Of a stretch of 64,000 nucleotides of DNA, positions 33,244 through 41,566 are shown one piece after another (within the stretch, counting starts at the first letter, position 1; every line of letters begins with the position of its first letter). The notes under the pieces are model-generated. The model ran no database searches, had not been told where the DNA came from, and saw nothing but the letters and a program-made list of their open reading frames with translations. A program made the translations under genes and the position numbers. The stretch spans positions 1 to 64,000 of IMG/VR virus record IMGVR_UViG_3300049043_000070; one strand, given 5' to 3'. The DNA comes from a virus.

Positions 33244-33639
33244 GATAAAAAAACGAATAAAGTTAAAGTTGGAAATAAAAATCTTGTCAAGTAGATCACT
33301 ATATTCGTATCAAGCGTAAAGATGGAGTTTGGAAGTTGTATTTGGAATCGAAATGGATCCTGTATTGCCACACGGAGGAAAAGGAGAATCTAATAGATAA
33401 AGTGTTAGCAGTTTGCGAAGACTCTTGGTGCTGATGAAGGAGTGTATTTTATTCCTGTATTGAAAACTATTCCTCCAGAACTTGCTGGCACAATGTCGCA
33501 GACATAAAAATTACTTGGAACTTCAAGATCTTCTCGATCTAGATTTCCAGATTGTCCGTTTACTGCTGATATGGTTTTTGAAGTGTATAAAGAGTTCGCT
33601 GAAGAATTTCTTGCTAAACTTGAAAAAGATGAAGTATGA
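33244..33639 (+). CDS. Fragmented unknown gene (at least three frame breaks)
   Basis: No single frame spans this stretch, but protein-like pieces follow each other: DKKTNKVKVGNKNLVK, DHYIRIKRKDGVWKLYLESK, QFAKTLGADEGVYFIPVLKT, and RFPDCPFTADMVFEVYKEFA to TGA 33637-33639. The product would be about 130 residues. Its start is not certain. Its end overlaps the methylase ATG. Confidence 0.35.
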
Positions 33640-34525
33640 AACCTCTAAGTTAAGTATCAAGGTGGCAAATCTCGTGCAAGATTAAGATTATCTCAGCAGT
33701 TGATGCCCGAAAGAATACGATCGTATTGTGGAACCATTTTGTGGTGGCGCATGCCGCTTCTCTTTACTTCGAGAAACCAGCAGTGGTTTGTGAGTAGAAG
33801 ACTGGGAAGTCATTAACCTATACAAATCTGTTGCTGACAATCAAGGATTGCGTCGGAATTATGGTTTCCAAACTCATGAAATCAAACAGTATGATCATGA
33901 TAGGTTGGAGCAGAAAAGTATTATGCACCGTGCAGGGAGAATGATCAGACAAGGGGTTTGATCATGAGCGAGATGTTGAGTGGGCGAGAGCTCTTGCTTA
34001 TGTTGTTGTTCGTCAACTTTGTTTTAGTGGCATGGAGCGATATAATTCTAGTGGTGAATTTAATGTTCCATTTGGTCACTACAAAAATTTCTCCTGTGAC
34101 ATAGACTATGATAATTCTGGTCAGTATTGGAGTCTTTTACCAAATCCAAAATTATTCAGCGGTGATTTTGGAACTAGCACTCAATGAAGCAACTGAAAAT
34201 GACTTTGTACTCATTGATCCTCCTGATCTTGAACGTCTTGGGTATCATCAGTGGTGATGGAGGCGATGATGTCCACTCGTTGAGCCGTGAAAAGTTCTAA
34301 AGAATTCTTCATACAAATGGATGATTGTTCACTCTGACCATGAGTTCTATTCGTGAGCAATACAATGACTTCAACATATATGCGGAGGACTTTATACACT
34401 GTCAGCGATTTGGTTGGAGCAGGAAACCCATTCTAATGCCAAAGTTCAGCACCTCGTACATCACGAACTATCCAGTTGAGGAACTGGCACGCCCCACAGT
34501 GACGGACCACCTTGAGGATGTATGA
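33636..34525 (+). CDS. D12-class N6-adenine DNA methylase (Dam-like), many frame breaks
   Basis: Pieces in several frames line up as one enzyme of about 295 residues, the usual D12 length. They are VKYQGGKSRARLRL (AdoMet-site start), IVEPFCGGA (motif I), SLYFEKPAVVC, EDWEVINLYKSVADNQGL, ERDVEWARALAYVVVRQLCF, SGMERYNSSGEFNVPFGHYK, DFVLIDPPDLERLGY (motif IV as DPP), and KWMIVHSDHEFYREQYNDFN near the end. At least eight frame changes occur in 890 bases, the densest in the window. If real it methylates adenine and may protect phage DNA. The stop overlaps the next ATG, supporting the 3' end. Confidence 0.6.
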
Positions 34526-34610
34526 TGACAAGGGGAATTGCGAGACACCCATGCAACTCGTCCAAGGCGCCATGCAGGTTGTCAACTACACTACCCCGCT
34601 GCTGGTATGA
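34518..34610 (+). CDS. 30-residue protein after the Dam-like gene
   Basis: MYDDKGNCETPMQLVQGAMQ, overlapping both neighbours by ATGA-type junctions. It may be the start of the following gene separated by an indel. Confidence 0.35.
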   Translation: MYDDKGNCETPMQLVQGAMQVVNYTTPLLV

Positions 34611-34841
34611 CCGATAAGTTCGTTCAAGTTGCACCTCGTTTGATGGTGCTGATGATCGAGCGAGCGTCTGATCTCCAAGCGTGATACGGAGCGTCAGGCG
34701 GATCGAGCGTATCAATCAGTGTGGTCATCAAGTGGTGAAGCTCCACGCCCAACCCCGTATCAAGATGATGGTGTGCTGCTGATGCTTACTGTTCTACTCT
34801 CCACCGTTCTGACGCACACAAGATCCATATGTTGCTCCTGA
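34607..34841 (+). CDS. Unknown protein, one frame break
   Basis: ATG 34607 gives MTDKFVQVAPRLMVLMIERA. After a break near 34665 coding continues as SKRDTERQADRAYQSVWSSS to TGA 34839-34841. About 78 residues. No family recognised. Confidence 0.35.
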
Positions 34842-34969
34842 AAACATCCGCCGCCATTGTGCTATTGCTGTTGGCATTCCTTATGCTTTCAGACAACTTT
34901 ACCGACCAAGAGTGGTGGCAGTTCGTAGGACGCGTCCGTGGTCATTTGAAGATGCTCCAACGTGTTTGA
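34829..34969 (+). CDS. Small single-pass membrane protein
   Basis: 46 residues. MLLLKTSAAIVLLLLAFLML is a clear hydrophobic segment, followed by a charged tail with DQEWWQFVGRVRGHLK. It overlaps the next gene's GTG start. Confidence 0.45.
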   Translation: MLLLKTSAAIVLLLLAFLMLSDNFTDQEWWQFVGRVRGHLKMLQRV

Positions 34970-35247
34970 ATTTCCGCACAAACCTCCGCAAGGTTATTCA
35001 TATGAGATCAGTGAGCACAAACGTAATGTGATTGCTATTTGGATTTGTAATCACGGCAAATTTAGCTGACACTGATGATAGTCCTGTTAAATCTATATGG
35101 GGATTTTATGATACCAAAAAAAGGTGTTATCATGCGCCTATTAACTCCACCAAGCATGGAGATAAGGTAGAGTTTGAGAAAACCACTCCATACTCTGCGA
35201 TGCTAATCAAAAAACCACTTCGCCCTTCCGTTCTTTCTTTCGTTTGA
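34962..35247 (+). CDS. Unknown protein, GTG start, one frame break
   Basis: From GTG 34962 the frame reads FEFPHKPPQGYSYEISEHKR to KFS near 35070. It then continues in another frame as DTDDSPVKSIWGFYDTKKRC and ends at TGA 35245-35247, about 95 residues. It lies 2 bases before the putative endonuclease. Confidence 0.4.
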
Positions 35248-35249
35248 TC

Positions 35250-35781
35250 ATGAAATCTTTTTGGCAAGAAGTTCTTCTTCTCCCATATCAATCAAACTCT
35301 CAAGATAATCCTCTTCATGAACAACAGGTTCGTGAATTGCTTGATAAGTACGGATATACTTATGTGTATCAACCGAATGGATCTCAGGCATCACCTGATT
35401 TTCGTGTAACACTTCCCAGTGGTCAGTATTGTGGACATTGAATGTAAATCTTCCAGACAAACTTTTCCGACCTACAATGGAGGTCTTCCTAAAAAAGGTG
35501 TAGTCTATATTTTTAGTGCCAAGAAGTACAATGAAACTACAATCTTCTTTGCTGATGACATTGTAACGGACAGAAAACGTGATCTTTATTCTCAACTGGT
35601 CGAAGATCTCAACGCCGTGTTGAAGACATATCAACTGGATGAAAAATGGCAGAATGATCCTCGTGGATTTGACTTTTACATCCGTAACATGTATACTCAA
35701 ACTGGTAAAGGTAAAAGAGATTATTTCAAACACCCAGATCGCCAACACTGTGAACAAAATGTACTCAATTTTGACTGGTAA
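35250..35781 (+). CDS. Putative type II restriction endonuclease, PD-(D/E)xK fold (one frame break)
   Basis: About 177 residues, with a break near 35425. The N-terminus has HEQQVRELLDKYGYTYVYQP. The active-site signature follows as SPDFRVTLPSG, then VDIECKSSRQTF, that is PD-x(n)-ExK with a preceding beta hairpin. Next comes NGGLPKKGVVYIFSAKKYNE, a stretch like that of many type II enzymes. It overlaps the methyltransferase start by 23 bases, the classical R-M arrangement. A Vsr or Holliday-type nuclease is less likely given the ECKS context. Cleavage specificity cannot be read from sequence. Confidence 0.6.
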
Positions 35782-36626
35782 TTGCCAAGAAGTTCTCTCT
35801 ACCTATGATGAGAACTCATTTCATTCATGTATTACTGATCCTCCCTACGGTATGGGTATGGATCACTGGGATCATTCTGTGCCCAGTGTAGATATCTGGC
35901 GTGAAGTGTATCGTACACTGCGCCCTGGAGCGTTTTGTCTTGCTTTCTGCTCACCTGAGTTGTATCATCGGTTAGCAGTGAATGTTGAAGATGCTGGATT
36001 TCAAATCAAAGACCAGATTATGTGGATGACTACCACAAAAATGCCAAAGTTTAATCGTTTAAAACCAGCACATGAGCCAATTGTTGTGGCACAAAAACCA
36101 TATGAAGGTACTTTAAAAAGTAATCATGAAGAATTGGGGATGTGGTCTGATTGATACAGAGAATACCCGTGTGCCCTGGGAGAAAGAACCACCCAAAGGT
36201 TGGGTTGCTCAAGGTGCCAAGCGTCGTACATTTGGTCGTGATGGTAACACTACTGGTAGTGGTGCTGAGTATGGAACTGTAGATGCTAATCCAGCTGGTC
36301 GTTATCCTTCTAATATCATTGGTGAGGTAGAACCAGAACATCAAAAGTATTTTTATGCTCCGCGAGCAACGCGGAAAGAAAAAGGAGTAGATAATGATCA
36401 CCCCACAGTCAAACCACTCAGTTTGATGGAATACCTTATCAGGATCTATTCTCCAGTTAATTCTACTGTTTTGGATCCATTTTGTGGTAGTGGCAGCACT
36501 GGTGTTGCTGCTGTTCGGACTGGACGCCAATTTGTTGGTGTTGACCTGGAAACACATTATTGCCAGCTTGCCCAGGATCGTATAGCATCTGAGATGCGCC
36601 TGGAAGCGCCTGTAACCCCCCTCTAA
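35759..36626 (+). CDS. Beta-class DNA methyltransferase (N6A or N4C), one frame break
   Basis: About 288 residues across a break near 36137. Motif IV appears first (CITDPPYGMGMDHWD, residues 25-38). A target-recognition stretch follows (RRTFGRDGNTTGSG, then GRYPSNIIGE), then HPTVKPLSLMEYLIR and motif I LDPFCGSGSTGVAAVRTGRQ. The order IV before I defines the beta class. DPPY fits N6-adenine or N4-cytosine methylation. It is coupled to the nuclease gene upstream and would protect DNA from it. Confidence 0.78.
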
Positions 36627-36631
36627 CCCCT

Positions 36632-36826
36632 ATGACCTACCCTTGCCCCTCTGTGGTCACCAACGTGACCCTGGACACCCAGCAGATCAAGTTTCTGATT
36701 GACCTGATGTGGGGACACGATGCCCGTGATGCCCGCAAGACAGCGAAGCACCATGGCGTTGATGACATCGCTGTGCAGTGCCAGTTGTGGAACTGTCTAC
36801 AGAGTGCCCTTGCTGAGCTGGATTGA
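36632..36826 (+). CDS. Small unknown protein
   Basis: 64 residues, MTYPCPSVVTNVTLDTQQIK, with a helical C-terminus. The dyad of the next promoter (36777-36800) lies inside its last codons, so its C-terminal residues and the operator share bases. Confidence 0.5.
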   Translation: MTYPCPSVVTNVTLDTQQIKFLIDLMWGHDARDARKTAKHHGVDDIAVQCQLWNCLQSALAELD

Positions 36827-36835
36827 CCCTATAAT
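36777..36835 (+). promoter_or_regulatory. Dyad/-10 early promoter
   Basis: AGTGCCAGTT-GTGG-AACTGTCTAC dyad at 36777-36800, then 29 bases to a perfect TATAAT 36830-36835. ATG 36864 follows after 28 bases. Confidence 0.75.
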
Positions 36836-36863
36836 TACAAGGTAATCAACGGAGCACCACCCC

Positions 36864-37007
36864 ATGTGGGACGAAATCCAAGATATGCCTGCTGAGATCT
36901 TTGACATCTCTGACGAAGATCGTGATGAGAACGGCGAAGTTTTTGCCATGTCTGAAGAAGAGTATTTTGAATACTGGAACCCAGAATGTGTTGCTTACGC
37001 TAACTAA
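36864..37007 (+). CDS. Acidic 47-residue protein
   Basis: MWDEIQDMPAEIFDISDEDR, with about a third of residues Asp or Glu. First gene behind the 36830 promoter. Highly acidic small phage proteins can mimic DNA, which is speculative here. Confidence 0.5.
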   Translation: MWDEIQDMPAEIFDISDEDRDENGEVFAMSEEEYFEYWNPECVAYAN

Positions 37008-37009
37008 TT

Positions 37010-37168
37010 ATGAAAACTCAAACTTGGTTCTTTTTAGTCATCGCCATTCTGATGTGGAATGGTATGCTGATCAAACGAGATCAGCAGATGTTTGAGGCAT
37101 ACGACCGAGCGTGTGCTCAACTGCCTCAAGGTCACCCCGATTGTCGTTATTCACCTTATCACAAATAA
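37010..37168 (+). CDS. Small single-pass membrane protein
   Basis: 52 residues. MKTQTWFFLVIAILMWNGML is an N-terminal membrane segment or signal anchor, followed by a soluble tail with two cysteines (RACAQLPQGHPDCRYS). Two-base gap to the next gene. Confidence 0.5.
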   Translation: MKTQTWFFLVIAILMWNGMLIKRDQQMFEAYDRACAQLPQGHPDCRYSPYHK

Positions 37169-37170
37169 TC

Positions 37171-37302
37171 ATGGAAGAAGTTTTGCTTGATCGTTACATT
37201 CTGGATCAACTGGACAAGTATGATCTAGACCTGTCTGAGCACGAATGGGATAGTGATGTGCCAGTTGAACAACTGTCCCCAGAGGCGCTAGAGCTGCTCT
37301 GA
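37171..37302 (+). CDS. Acidic 43-residue protein
   Basis: MEEVLLDRYILDQLDKYDLD with a helical acidic body. The next promoter's dyad (37257-37280) is embedded in its codons for VPVEQLS. Confidence 0.5.
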   Translation: MEEVLLDRYILDQLDKYDLDLSEHEWDSDVPVEQLSPEALELL

Positions 37303-37314
37303 TTGCCCTATACT
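37257..37314 (+). promoter_or_regulatory. Dyad/-10 early promoter
   Basis: TGTGCCAGTT-GAAC-AACTGTCCCC at 37257-37280, 28 bases, TATACT 37309-37314, then 27 bases to ATG 37342. Confidence 0.75.
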
Positions 37315-37341
37315 GATTACATCAGCGAAAGACACCACGCC

Positions 37342-37695
37342 ATGACCACCACCTTCGCCCAGTTCGCTTCCGAGCAAACCGCCCGTAACACCATTCAACT
37401 CAACATCGTCAAGTATTGCTTGATGCTCTGTGATGCTCTCAAGCAGGTTGCTCCTGATGGTTACGGTTATGAACTGAATAGCTCTGGTCGTAAGTATCAC
37501 AAAATCTACATGTGTATCAACGGTCAGCGTGATAGCATCCACGCTTTTATTGACAAGACCAACGGTTATGTGTACAAACCTGCTAGCATCAAAGCTCCTG
37601 CCAAAGGTGTACGCTACAACCTGCTCGTTATGAGCGAGCGTGAGCAGATGCTTGAGAAGTGTGACTGGGCAGGCGGTTACCTTTACATGCGGTGA
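37342..37695 (+). CDS. Conserved cyanophage protein of unknown function
   Basis: 117 residues, MTTTFAQFASEQTARNTIQL. I recall near-identical proteins in other Synechococcus phages, with conserved GYGYELNSSGRKYHKIYMCI and KPASIKAPAKGVRYNLL and a terminal CDWAGGYLYMR. The start was chosen downstream of TATACT. Function unknown. Confidence 0.6.
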   Translation: MTTTFAQFASEQTARNTIQLNIVKYCLMLCDALKQVAPDGYGYELNSSGRKYHKIYMCINGQRDSIHAFIDKTNGYVYKPASIKAPAKGVRYNLLVMSEREQMLEKCDWAGGYLYMR

Positions 37696-37749
37696 TGCTT
37701 GACATTCCGCATCATCCCTGCTAAATTATCTACAGAGTTCGTCTTTACC

Positions 37750-37977
37750 ATGCACTACATCGTTACTAACGGCAACGCATACGCTATTGATCACCCGCAA
37801 GATGCCATTTATGGTGCTCCTGTGCTTGAAGATGGTACTGTTGATTGGGATGGTTCATACGACATTGTGTGGGACTATCTTGGTGAAGAAGAGCGTGAGT
37901 ATGTAGCTCACCTTGCTTATCATCTTCAAGAGATTGCTAAACTGTCAGAAGAGCACACGGAGGTGTTTGTCAAATGA
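37750..37977 (+). CDS. Acidic unknown protein
   Basis: 75 residues from ATG 37750, MHYIVTNGNAYAIDHPQDAI. Its stop overlaps the next start. No family recognised. Confidence 0.45.
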   Translation: MHYIVTNGNAYAIDHPQDAIYGAPVLEDGTVDWDGSYDIVWDYLGEEEREYVAHLAYHLQEIAKLSEEHTEVFVK

Positions 37978-38229
37978 AGTACAATCCACTGGTTGAATAC
38001 ATCCAGACGTTGGTAGAACCATTCCCCAATCGTTATACGATGGGTGAATATAGTATCAGTGTGGCACCACGTCAAGACCTGACATATGAGGAGAATGCCA
38101 AATACTGGCGCGTATTCAGTAGATTTCCTGAATGAATTTGCTGCAGCACTTGCCAGATCGCTTCCTCGTGATGTAGAATTCAAGTCTTACGACCACCTCC
38201 AGAACAAACTTACACTTTTTAAGAAATGA
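37974..38229 (+). CDS. Unknown protein, one frame break
   Basis: MKYNPLVEYIQTLVEPFPNR to KYWRVFS near 38120, then DFLNEFAAALARSLPRDVEF to TGA 38227-38229. About 84 residues. Overlaps both neighbours by 4 bases. Confidence 0.45.
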
Positions 38230-38387
38230 ACAATGAAGACTGCCTGCGTATCTCTGAATACCGTGATGATGTGTATGACTGGGCGTGTACCCGCTTTAAG
38301 CAATTGATTGCTGAGGGTGACAATGACCATGCGTTAGCACTTGCTGACGAGTTCTTTGAGTGGTTGGATCCAGAACAGCTAAGATAA
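38226..38387 (+). CDS. Acidic 53-residue protein
   Basis: MNNEDCLRISEYRDDVYDWA, helical. The ATGA overlap with the previous gene suggests coupled translation. Confidence 0.45.
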   Translation: MNNEDCLRISEYRDDVYDWACTRFKQLIAEGDNDHALALADEFFEWLDPEQLR

Positions 38388-38391
38388 TGAG

Positions 38392-38457
38392 GTGACTTTG
38401 TTTTTTAATGAGGATGAACTTAGAGAACACTACGCAGAAATCAGTCAGTGGTCTTAG
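38392..38457 (+). CDS. Short fragment, GTG start
   Basis: MTLFFNEDELREHYAEISQW then stop. It may be the start of the next gene (38468) cut by an indel, since the two together would make a protein of about 55 residues. Confidence 0.25.
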   Translation: MTLFFNEDELREHYAEISQWS

Positions 38458-38467
38458 ATCACTGATT

Positions 38468-38569
38468 ATGAATTATATTAAGGCATATAACAACGATAAT
38501 CATTCTCTTGCTGAACAGTTACTTTTTCAAATAAAGACCATCCGAGAAAAAAATGAAAGTAACAATTGA
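38468..38569 (+). CDS. 33-residue protein or fragment
   Basis: MNYIKAYNNDNHSLAEQLLF, overlapping the next start by 17 bases. See the preceding fragment. Confidence 0.3.
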   Translation: MNYIKAYNNDNHSLAEQLLFQIKTIREKNESNN

Positions 38570-38723
38570 ACTTGGAGAAGATCTACAGGAAGAGTATTTG
38601 TCCTGGATTGCCGTCAAAGATAGTTTGAAGATTGACAAGACCATCAACTCCTTTCTATACTACACATATTATTATGGAACATTCAAGAACCCCAAAAATC
38701 CAGACGATGTGGAGGAGCAATGA
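38553..38723 (+). CDS. Small unknown protein
   Basis: 56 residues, MKVTIELGEDLQEEYLSWIA, with an aromatic run LYYTYYYG. The stop overlaps the next start (ATGA). Confidence 0.5.
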   Translation: MKVTIELGEDLQEEYLSWIAVKDSLKIDKTINSFLYYTYYYGTFKNPKNPDDVEEQ

Positions 38724-38995
38724 GCGAAATTCCTAATTTTAAAAATGGTGACGATGAAAACTTCTTTTATGATATTTTTGATGAGAAACTAATCCAGTAC
38801 AAGTTCTTGCTGGATAAAGTTCGTGACACGATGTTTGCTGGAACTGGAAACGGATCTTACGCAAACGTTCCTGGATCATTTTTGGATGTTCTTCATCGGA
38901 TTACCAGAGATCTATTGTATGATACTTGTGACCGATTTGAAGAAGAAAAACCAGAATACAAAAAGAATGTCAGGTTAACATGCGAAATGACCTGA
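38720..38995 (+). CDS. Unknown protein
   Basis: 91 residues, MSEIPNFKNGDDENFFYDIF, mostly helical. It overlaps the following start by 16 bases. Confidence 0.5.
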   Translation: MSEIPNFKNGDDENFFYDIFDEKLIQYKFLLDKVRDTMFAGTGNGSYANVPGSFLDVLHRITRDLLYDTCDRFEEEKPEYKKNVRLTCEMT

Positions 38996-39084
38996 TAACC
39001 AAAGATGAACTCAAACAGAATATCAAAGAAGCTTTGAAAGAAGTTTCACCTGAAAATTTATCGCTATTTACTCTCGGTTCATGA
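38980..39084 (+). CDS. 34-residue helical protein
   Basis: MRNDLITKDELKQNIKEALK. It is linked to neighbours by overlaps on both sides, which supports translation. Confidence 0.4.
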   Translation: MRNDLITKDELKQNIKEALKEVSPENLSLFTLGS

Positions 39085-39341
39085 CAATCTCTGTAATTGA
39101 AAACACTGATGGCACGTTCACAATCGACTGGGACGAAAACGACCCCAAAGAAAAAGTCCTCAACGACTGGACAGAAGAAGACTTCATCGAGTGTATCCGC
39201 TCGCACTGCGAAAAAATTATCGCAAAATCTGACGACCCTGACAACGAGCAAGTCGCCATCGAAGACGCCATCCAAGCGCACATCGACGCCCAAATTAGAA
39301 AAGACGAAGACCCAGAAAACGTCCCTCGTCTATTCTTCTGA
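39081..39341 (+). CDS. Acidic unknown protein
   Basis: 86 residues, MTISVIENTDGTFTIDWDEN. Strongly acidic, with a strand pair then helices. Overlaps the previous stop. Confidence 0.5.
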   Translation: MTISVIENTDGTFTIDWDENDPKEKVLNDWTEEDFIECIRSHCEKIIAKSDDPDNEQVAIEDAIQAHIDAQIRKDEDPENVPRLFF

Positions 39342-39343
39342 TC

Positions 39344-39493
39344 TGGAATTGTTTCCATACGTGGATACATTTCCATATCGTCTAGAAGATCAATCCGAAA
39401 AGAAAACCTGTTATTTCCAATGTGAAGAGCCATGCTAGAAAGTACATCGAACGATACAAACCAGAATACAGATTATACTGTTACACTAGATGA
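39344..39493 (+). CDS. Small unknown protein, start lost and one frame break
   Basis: The frame reads LELFPYVDTFPYRLEDQSEK then TCYFQCEE, and after a break near 39430 it continues as RKYIERYKPEYRLYC to TGA 39491-39493. No ATG is in frame at the expected start, so an indel or substitution probably removed it. It overlaps the AbrB-like gene. Confidence 0.35.
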
Positions 39494-39626
39494 AGATGAG
39501 AATGGTGATCTGTTTATGCCCATTCCAGCAGATTTCCTCACTGAACTTGGTTGGACTGAAGATGATTTGCTGGAATGGATTGTAGAAGGTGACCAAATTA
39601 TCCTCCGTAAGGTAGAAGAAGAGTAA
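39432..39626 (+). CDS. AbrB/MazE-like swapped-hairpin protein
   Basis: 64 residues. The core YTVTLDEDENGDLFMPIPAD, then LGWTEDDLLEW and QIILRKVE follows the SpoVT-AbrB pattern (strand, hinge, IPxxxLxxLGWxxGDxL, strand). These DNA-binding domains serve as antitoxins or transition regulators. No MazF-like toxin is next to it, so it may be an orphan antitoxin or a transcription factor. It is a candidate, among others, for the dimer that binds the dyad promoters. Confidence 0.6.
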   Translation: MLESTSNDTNQNTDYTVTLDEDENGDLFMPIPADFLTELGWTEDDLLEWIVEGDQIILRKVEEE

Positions 39627-39637
39627 ATGTCATGGGC

Positions 39638-40042
39638 ATGTTTGATTACTTCAGATCATCATATGATCTTGGACCACAACTCACAAATGTAGAGTGTCAG
39701 ACAAAAGATATTGAAGATGGTATTGGTGGTACGATGACACAATACTGGTTGGATCCTGCTGGTTACCTGTATTACATTGATTACTCACATACACTCGACT
39801 TGAAGATCTATGAACCAGGGGATCCAGAGTATAATGAAGAACGATCATGGTTGAACTTTGAATGGGTGCCAAATGGTACTCGTGGTAGGGTAAATATATT
39901 TCTGCTCACCAAATATGTTGAAGTCTACACATCAACATGGGGTGGTGCGTGGGAAGACTGGCCTCGTGCTAAAATACATTTCAAACATGGCAGGTTGATT
40001 GACTATGAGCTTTTCACTCGTAACACTAAAACACAGGAATGA
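39638..40042 (+). CDS. Conserved cyanophage protein of unknown function
   Basis: 134 residues from ATG 39638 (MFDYFRSSYDLGPQLTNVEC). An ATG six bases earlier is less likely. The N-terminus is one I associate with small T4-like phage proteins (T, C and a GIGGTMTQYWLDPAGYLYY segment). Trp-rich C-terminus. Function unknown. Confidence 0.5.
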   Translation: MFDYFRSSYDLGPQLTNVECQTKDIEDGIGGTMTQYWLDPAGYLYYIDYSHTLDLKIYEPGDPEYNEERSWLNFEWVPNGTRGRVNIFLLTKYVEVYTSTWGGAWEDWPRAKIHFKHGRLIDYELFTRNTKTQE

Positions 40043-40298
40043 TTGGGGTAATGACTGGTACATCCAGATCATCAATACTGGCACACATTTCCCCAGACCA
40101 CTTAGGAAGAAATCACTACTACAGGTGTCATTATCATGGAACGATGATCACTGTTGGCCATATCTACAGATCAATTCTGGTGGTGGCACATTGTTTGGCA
40201 TGATGTTCTGGGTGTATAAGTTTGGATTTGACATTAGCATTTGGAGCAGAACTTGGACCTGGGAACATCTGAGAGATAAAGCAAATGAAACTGTTTGA
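40005..40298 (+). CDS. Trp-rich unknown protein
   Basis: 97 residues from ATG 40005 (MSFSLVTLKHRNDWGNDWYI). Strand-rich with many Trp. It shows the same aromatic style as the two genes that follow, so the three may be diverged copies. Confidence 0.45.
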   Translation: MSFSLVTLKHRNDWGNDWYIQIINTGTHFPRPLRKKSLLQVSLSWNDDHCWPYLQINSGGGTLFGMMFWVYKFGFDISIWSRTWTWEHLRDKANETV

Positions 40299-40561
40299 TT
40301 ACTACCACTACGAAGATTATGGGCACGAATGGTATTTCCAGTTGCTCTCAGTTTATCCACACTTCGCACTGATTAGATTGTGTCATTCAGTGGGATGAAT
40401 ACCCAGCAACAGAAGTATTCCCCATGCTACTGATTAGCTTTGGTAGTAGATCAGTCACAGGGTTCTCATTCCGCTGGAAGTGGTTTGAAATTCGCTGTGA
40501 TTTTCTCACATCAGAACCACGCAACTTCAACAAATACCATCGTAGAGACACATACCTATGA
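40285..40561 (+). CDS. Trp/Tyr-rich unknown protein, one frame break
   Basis: MKLFDYYHYEDYGHEWYFQL to about 40365, then VIQWDEYPATEVFPMLLISF and RWKWFEIRCDFL to TGA 40559-40561. About 91 residues. Confidence 0.4.
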
Positions 40562-40731
40562 CATTCAGCACACCGCTCAAAGGAACTAACAAGAAGAAAA
40601 CTACTCTGAACTGGTGGGAATACTGGATTGGTCATTGCTGGATGACAGGATGGCAGAGCATTAGCATGAACTTCCGCATGTGGGGAGATCTCATGACATC
40701 AAACTACCATCAGCTACGCTCTCATGCGTGA
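40558..40731 (+). CDS. Trp-rich small protein
   Basis: 57 residues, MTFSTPLKGTNKKKTTLNWW, with WEYWIGHCWMTGWQS. Possibly membrane-associated. Overlaps both neighbours. Confidence 0.45.
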   Translation: MTFSTPLKGTNKKKTTLNWWEYWIGHCWMTGWQSISMNFRMWGDLMTSNYHQLRSHA

Positions 40732-40930
40732 AGATGACCCAGAGGAAGAGTGTAAAGAATGGTTCTGGGTATCGTTGAATGAAGATGATGTTTACCCCAA
40801 AGAGTTTCTAGAGTATCTACTACAAATGTGCGAGGATATAGAGCTGGGCAAAGTAGAAACATATTCCATAGATGAAGTTATGGATAGACTAAAAAATGAA
40901 TTGGACATAGACGATGAAACAACTACCTGA
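40724..40930 (+). CDS. Very acidic 68-residue protein
   Basis: MREDDPEEECKEWFWVSLNE, helical C-terminal half. Overlaps the next gene by 17 bases. Confidence 0.45.
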   Translation: MREDDPEEECKEWFWVSLNEDDVYPKEFLEYLLQMCEDIELGKVETYSIDEVMDRLKNELDIDDETTT

Positions 40931-41090
40931 TAAGAAAGCACTGGATATTATGTGGACAGTGGCAACGAGTGGCAGTTTAGAAACTGGCACACGTCCCCAT
41001 TACGGTTTCGCTGATCTGTTGTATGATTACCTCACAGACAACCTCAAAAACACCTACGGAGTAGAACTCAACCATGACTTACGAAGTTAA
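40914..41090 (+). CDS. Small unknown protein
   Basis: 58 residues, MKQLPDKKALDIMWTVATSG. A promoter dyad and -10 (40968-41027) lie inside it. The gene overlaps the next start. Confidence 0.45.
   Translation: MKQLPDKKALDIMWTVATSGSLETGTRPHYGFADLLYDYLTDNLKNTYGVELNHDLRS
40968..41027 (+). promoter_or_regulatory. Dyad/-10 promoter inside a coding gene
   Basis: AGTGGCAGTT-TAGA-AACTGGCACA at 40968-40991 is a near-perfect dyad. TATGAT at 41022-41027 follows after 30 bases, and ATG 41074 after 46 more. The whole element is within the previous gene. Confidence 0.6.
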
Positions 41091-41490
41091 AGTTCAATTC
41101 AAGTTTGATGCTACTTACACTTATAACTATAATTCCAGCTATGATGCTGATGATTTTATCCCAGAAGAGCATTATTTGATTACTGCTCCCGCTGCTGATC
41201 TGAATGCCAAACAGTATTTCAAACTGTTTGAGAAGTTCTTGCTGTGTGTGGGTATGTGCCCCAGTTCTATTCGCTCTGGTGCTATGTCGTTGGTATTCAA
41301 TGACTGGACTGGTGAAGAAGAGCAGCGTAAAGTGTGTAAAGAGTATGAGATCACGATGGATGAAGACCTTGATGAGAAATTCAAGGAATGGAAGATCCGT
41401 GATGAAGAGATTGCCCGTCTTTTGAATAGCAAGAAAGGTCCCATGGGGACTGTATTACAACAAGAAGAAGACCTGATCGGTCTGGAGTGA
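41074..41490 (+). CDS. Unknown acidic protein
   Basis: 138 residues, MTYEVKVQFKFDATYTYNYN, an N-terminal strand-rich region then acidic helices (EYEITMDEDLDEKFKEWKIR). Monocistronic between two dyad promoters. Confidence 0.55.
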   Translation: MTYEVKVQFKFDATYTYNYNSSYDADDFIPEEHYLITAPAADLNAKQYFKLFEKFLLCVGMCPSSIRSGAMSLVFNDWTGEEEQRKVCKEYEITMDEDLDEKFKEWKIRDEEIARLLNSKKGPMGTVLQQEEDLIGLE

Positions 41491-41544
41491 CAGTTGGATA
41501 AGTGGCACAGGGGGTGCTGAGATGCCCTCCTGATGCCCTATACT
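41486..41544 (+). promoter_or_regulatory. Dyad/-10 early promoter
   Basis: AGTGACAGTT-GGAT-AAGTGGCACA at 41486-41509, 29 bases, TATACT 41539-41544, then 22 bases to ATG 41567. The left arm overlaps the previous stop codon. Confidence 0.75.
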
Positions 41545-41566
41545 TATTTCATAAGCGAGACACCCC

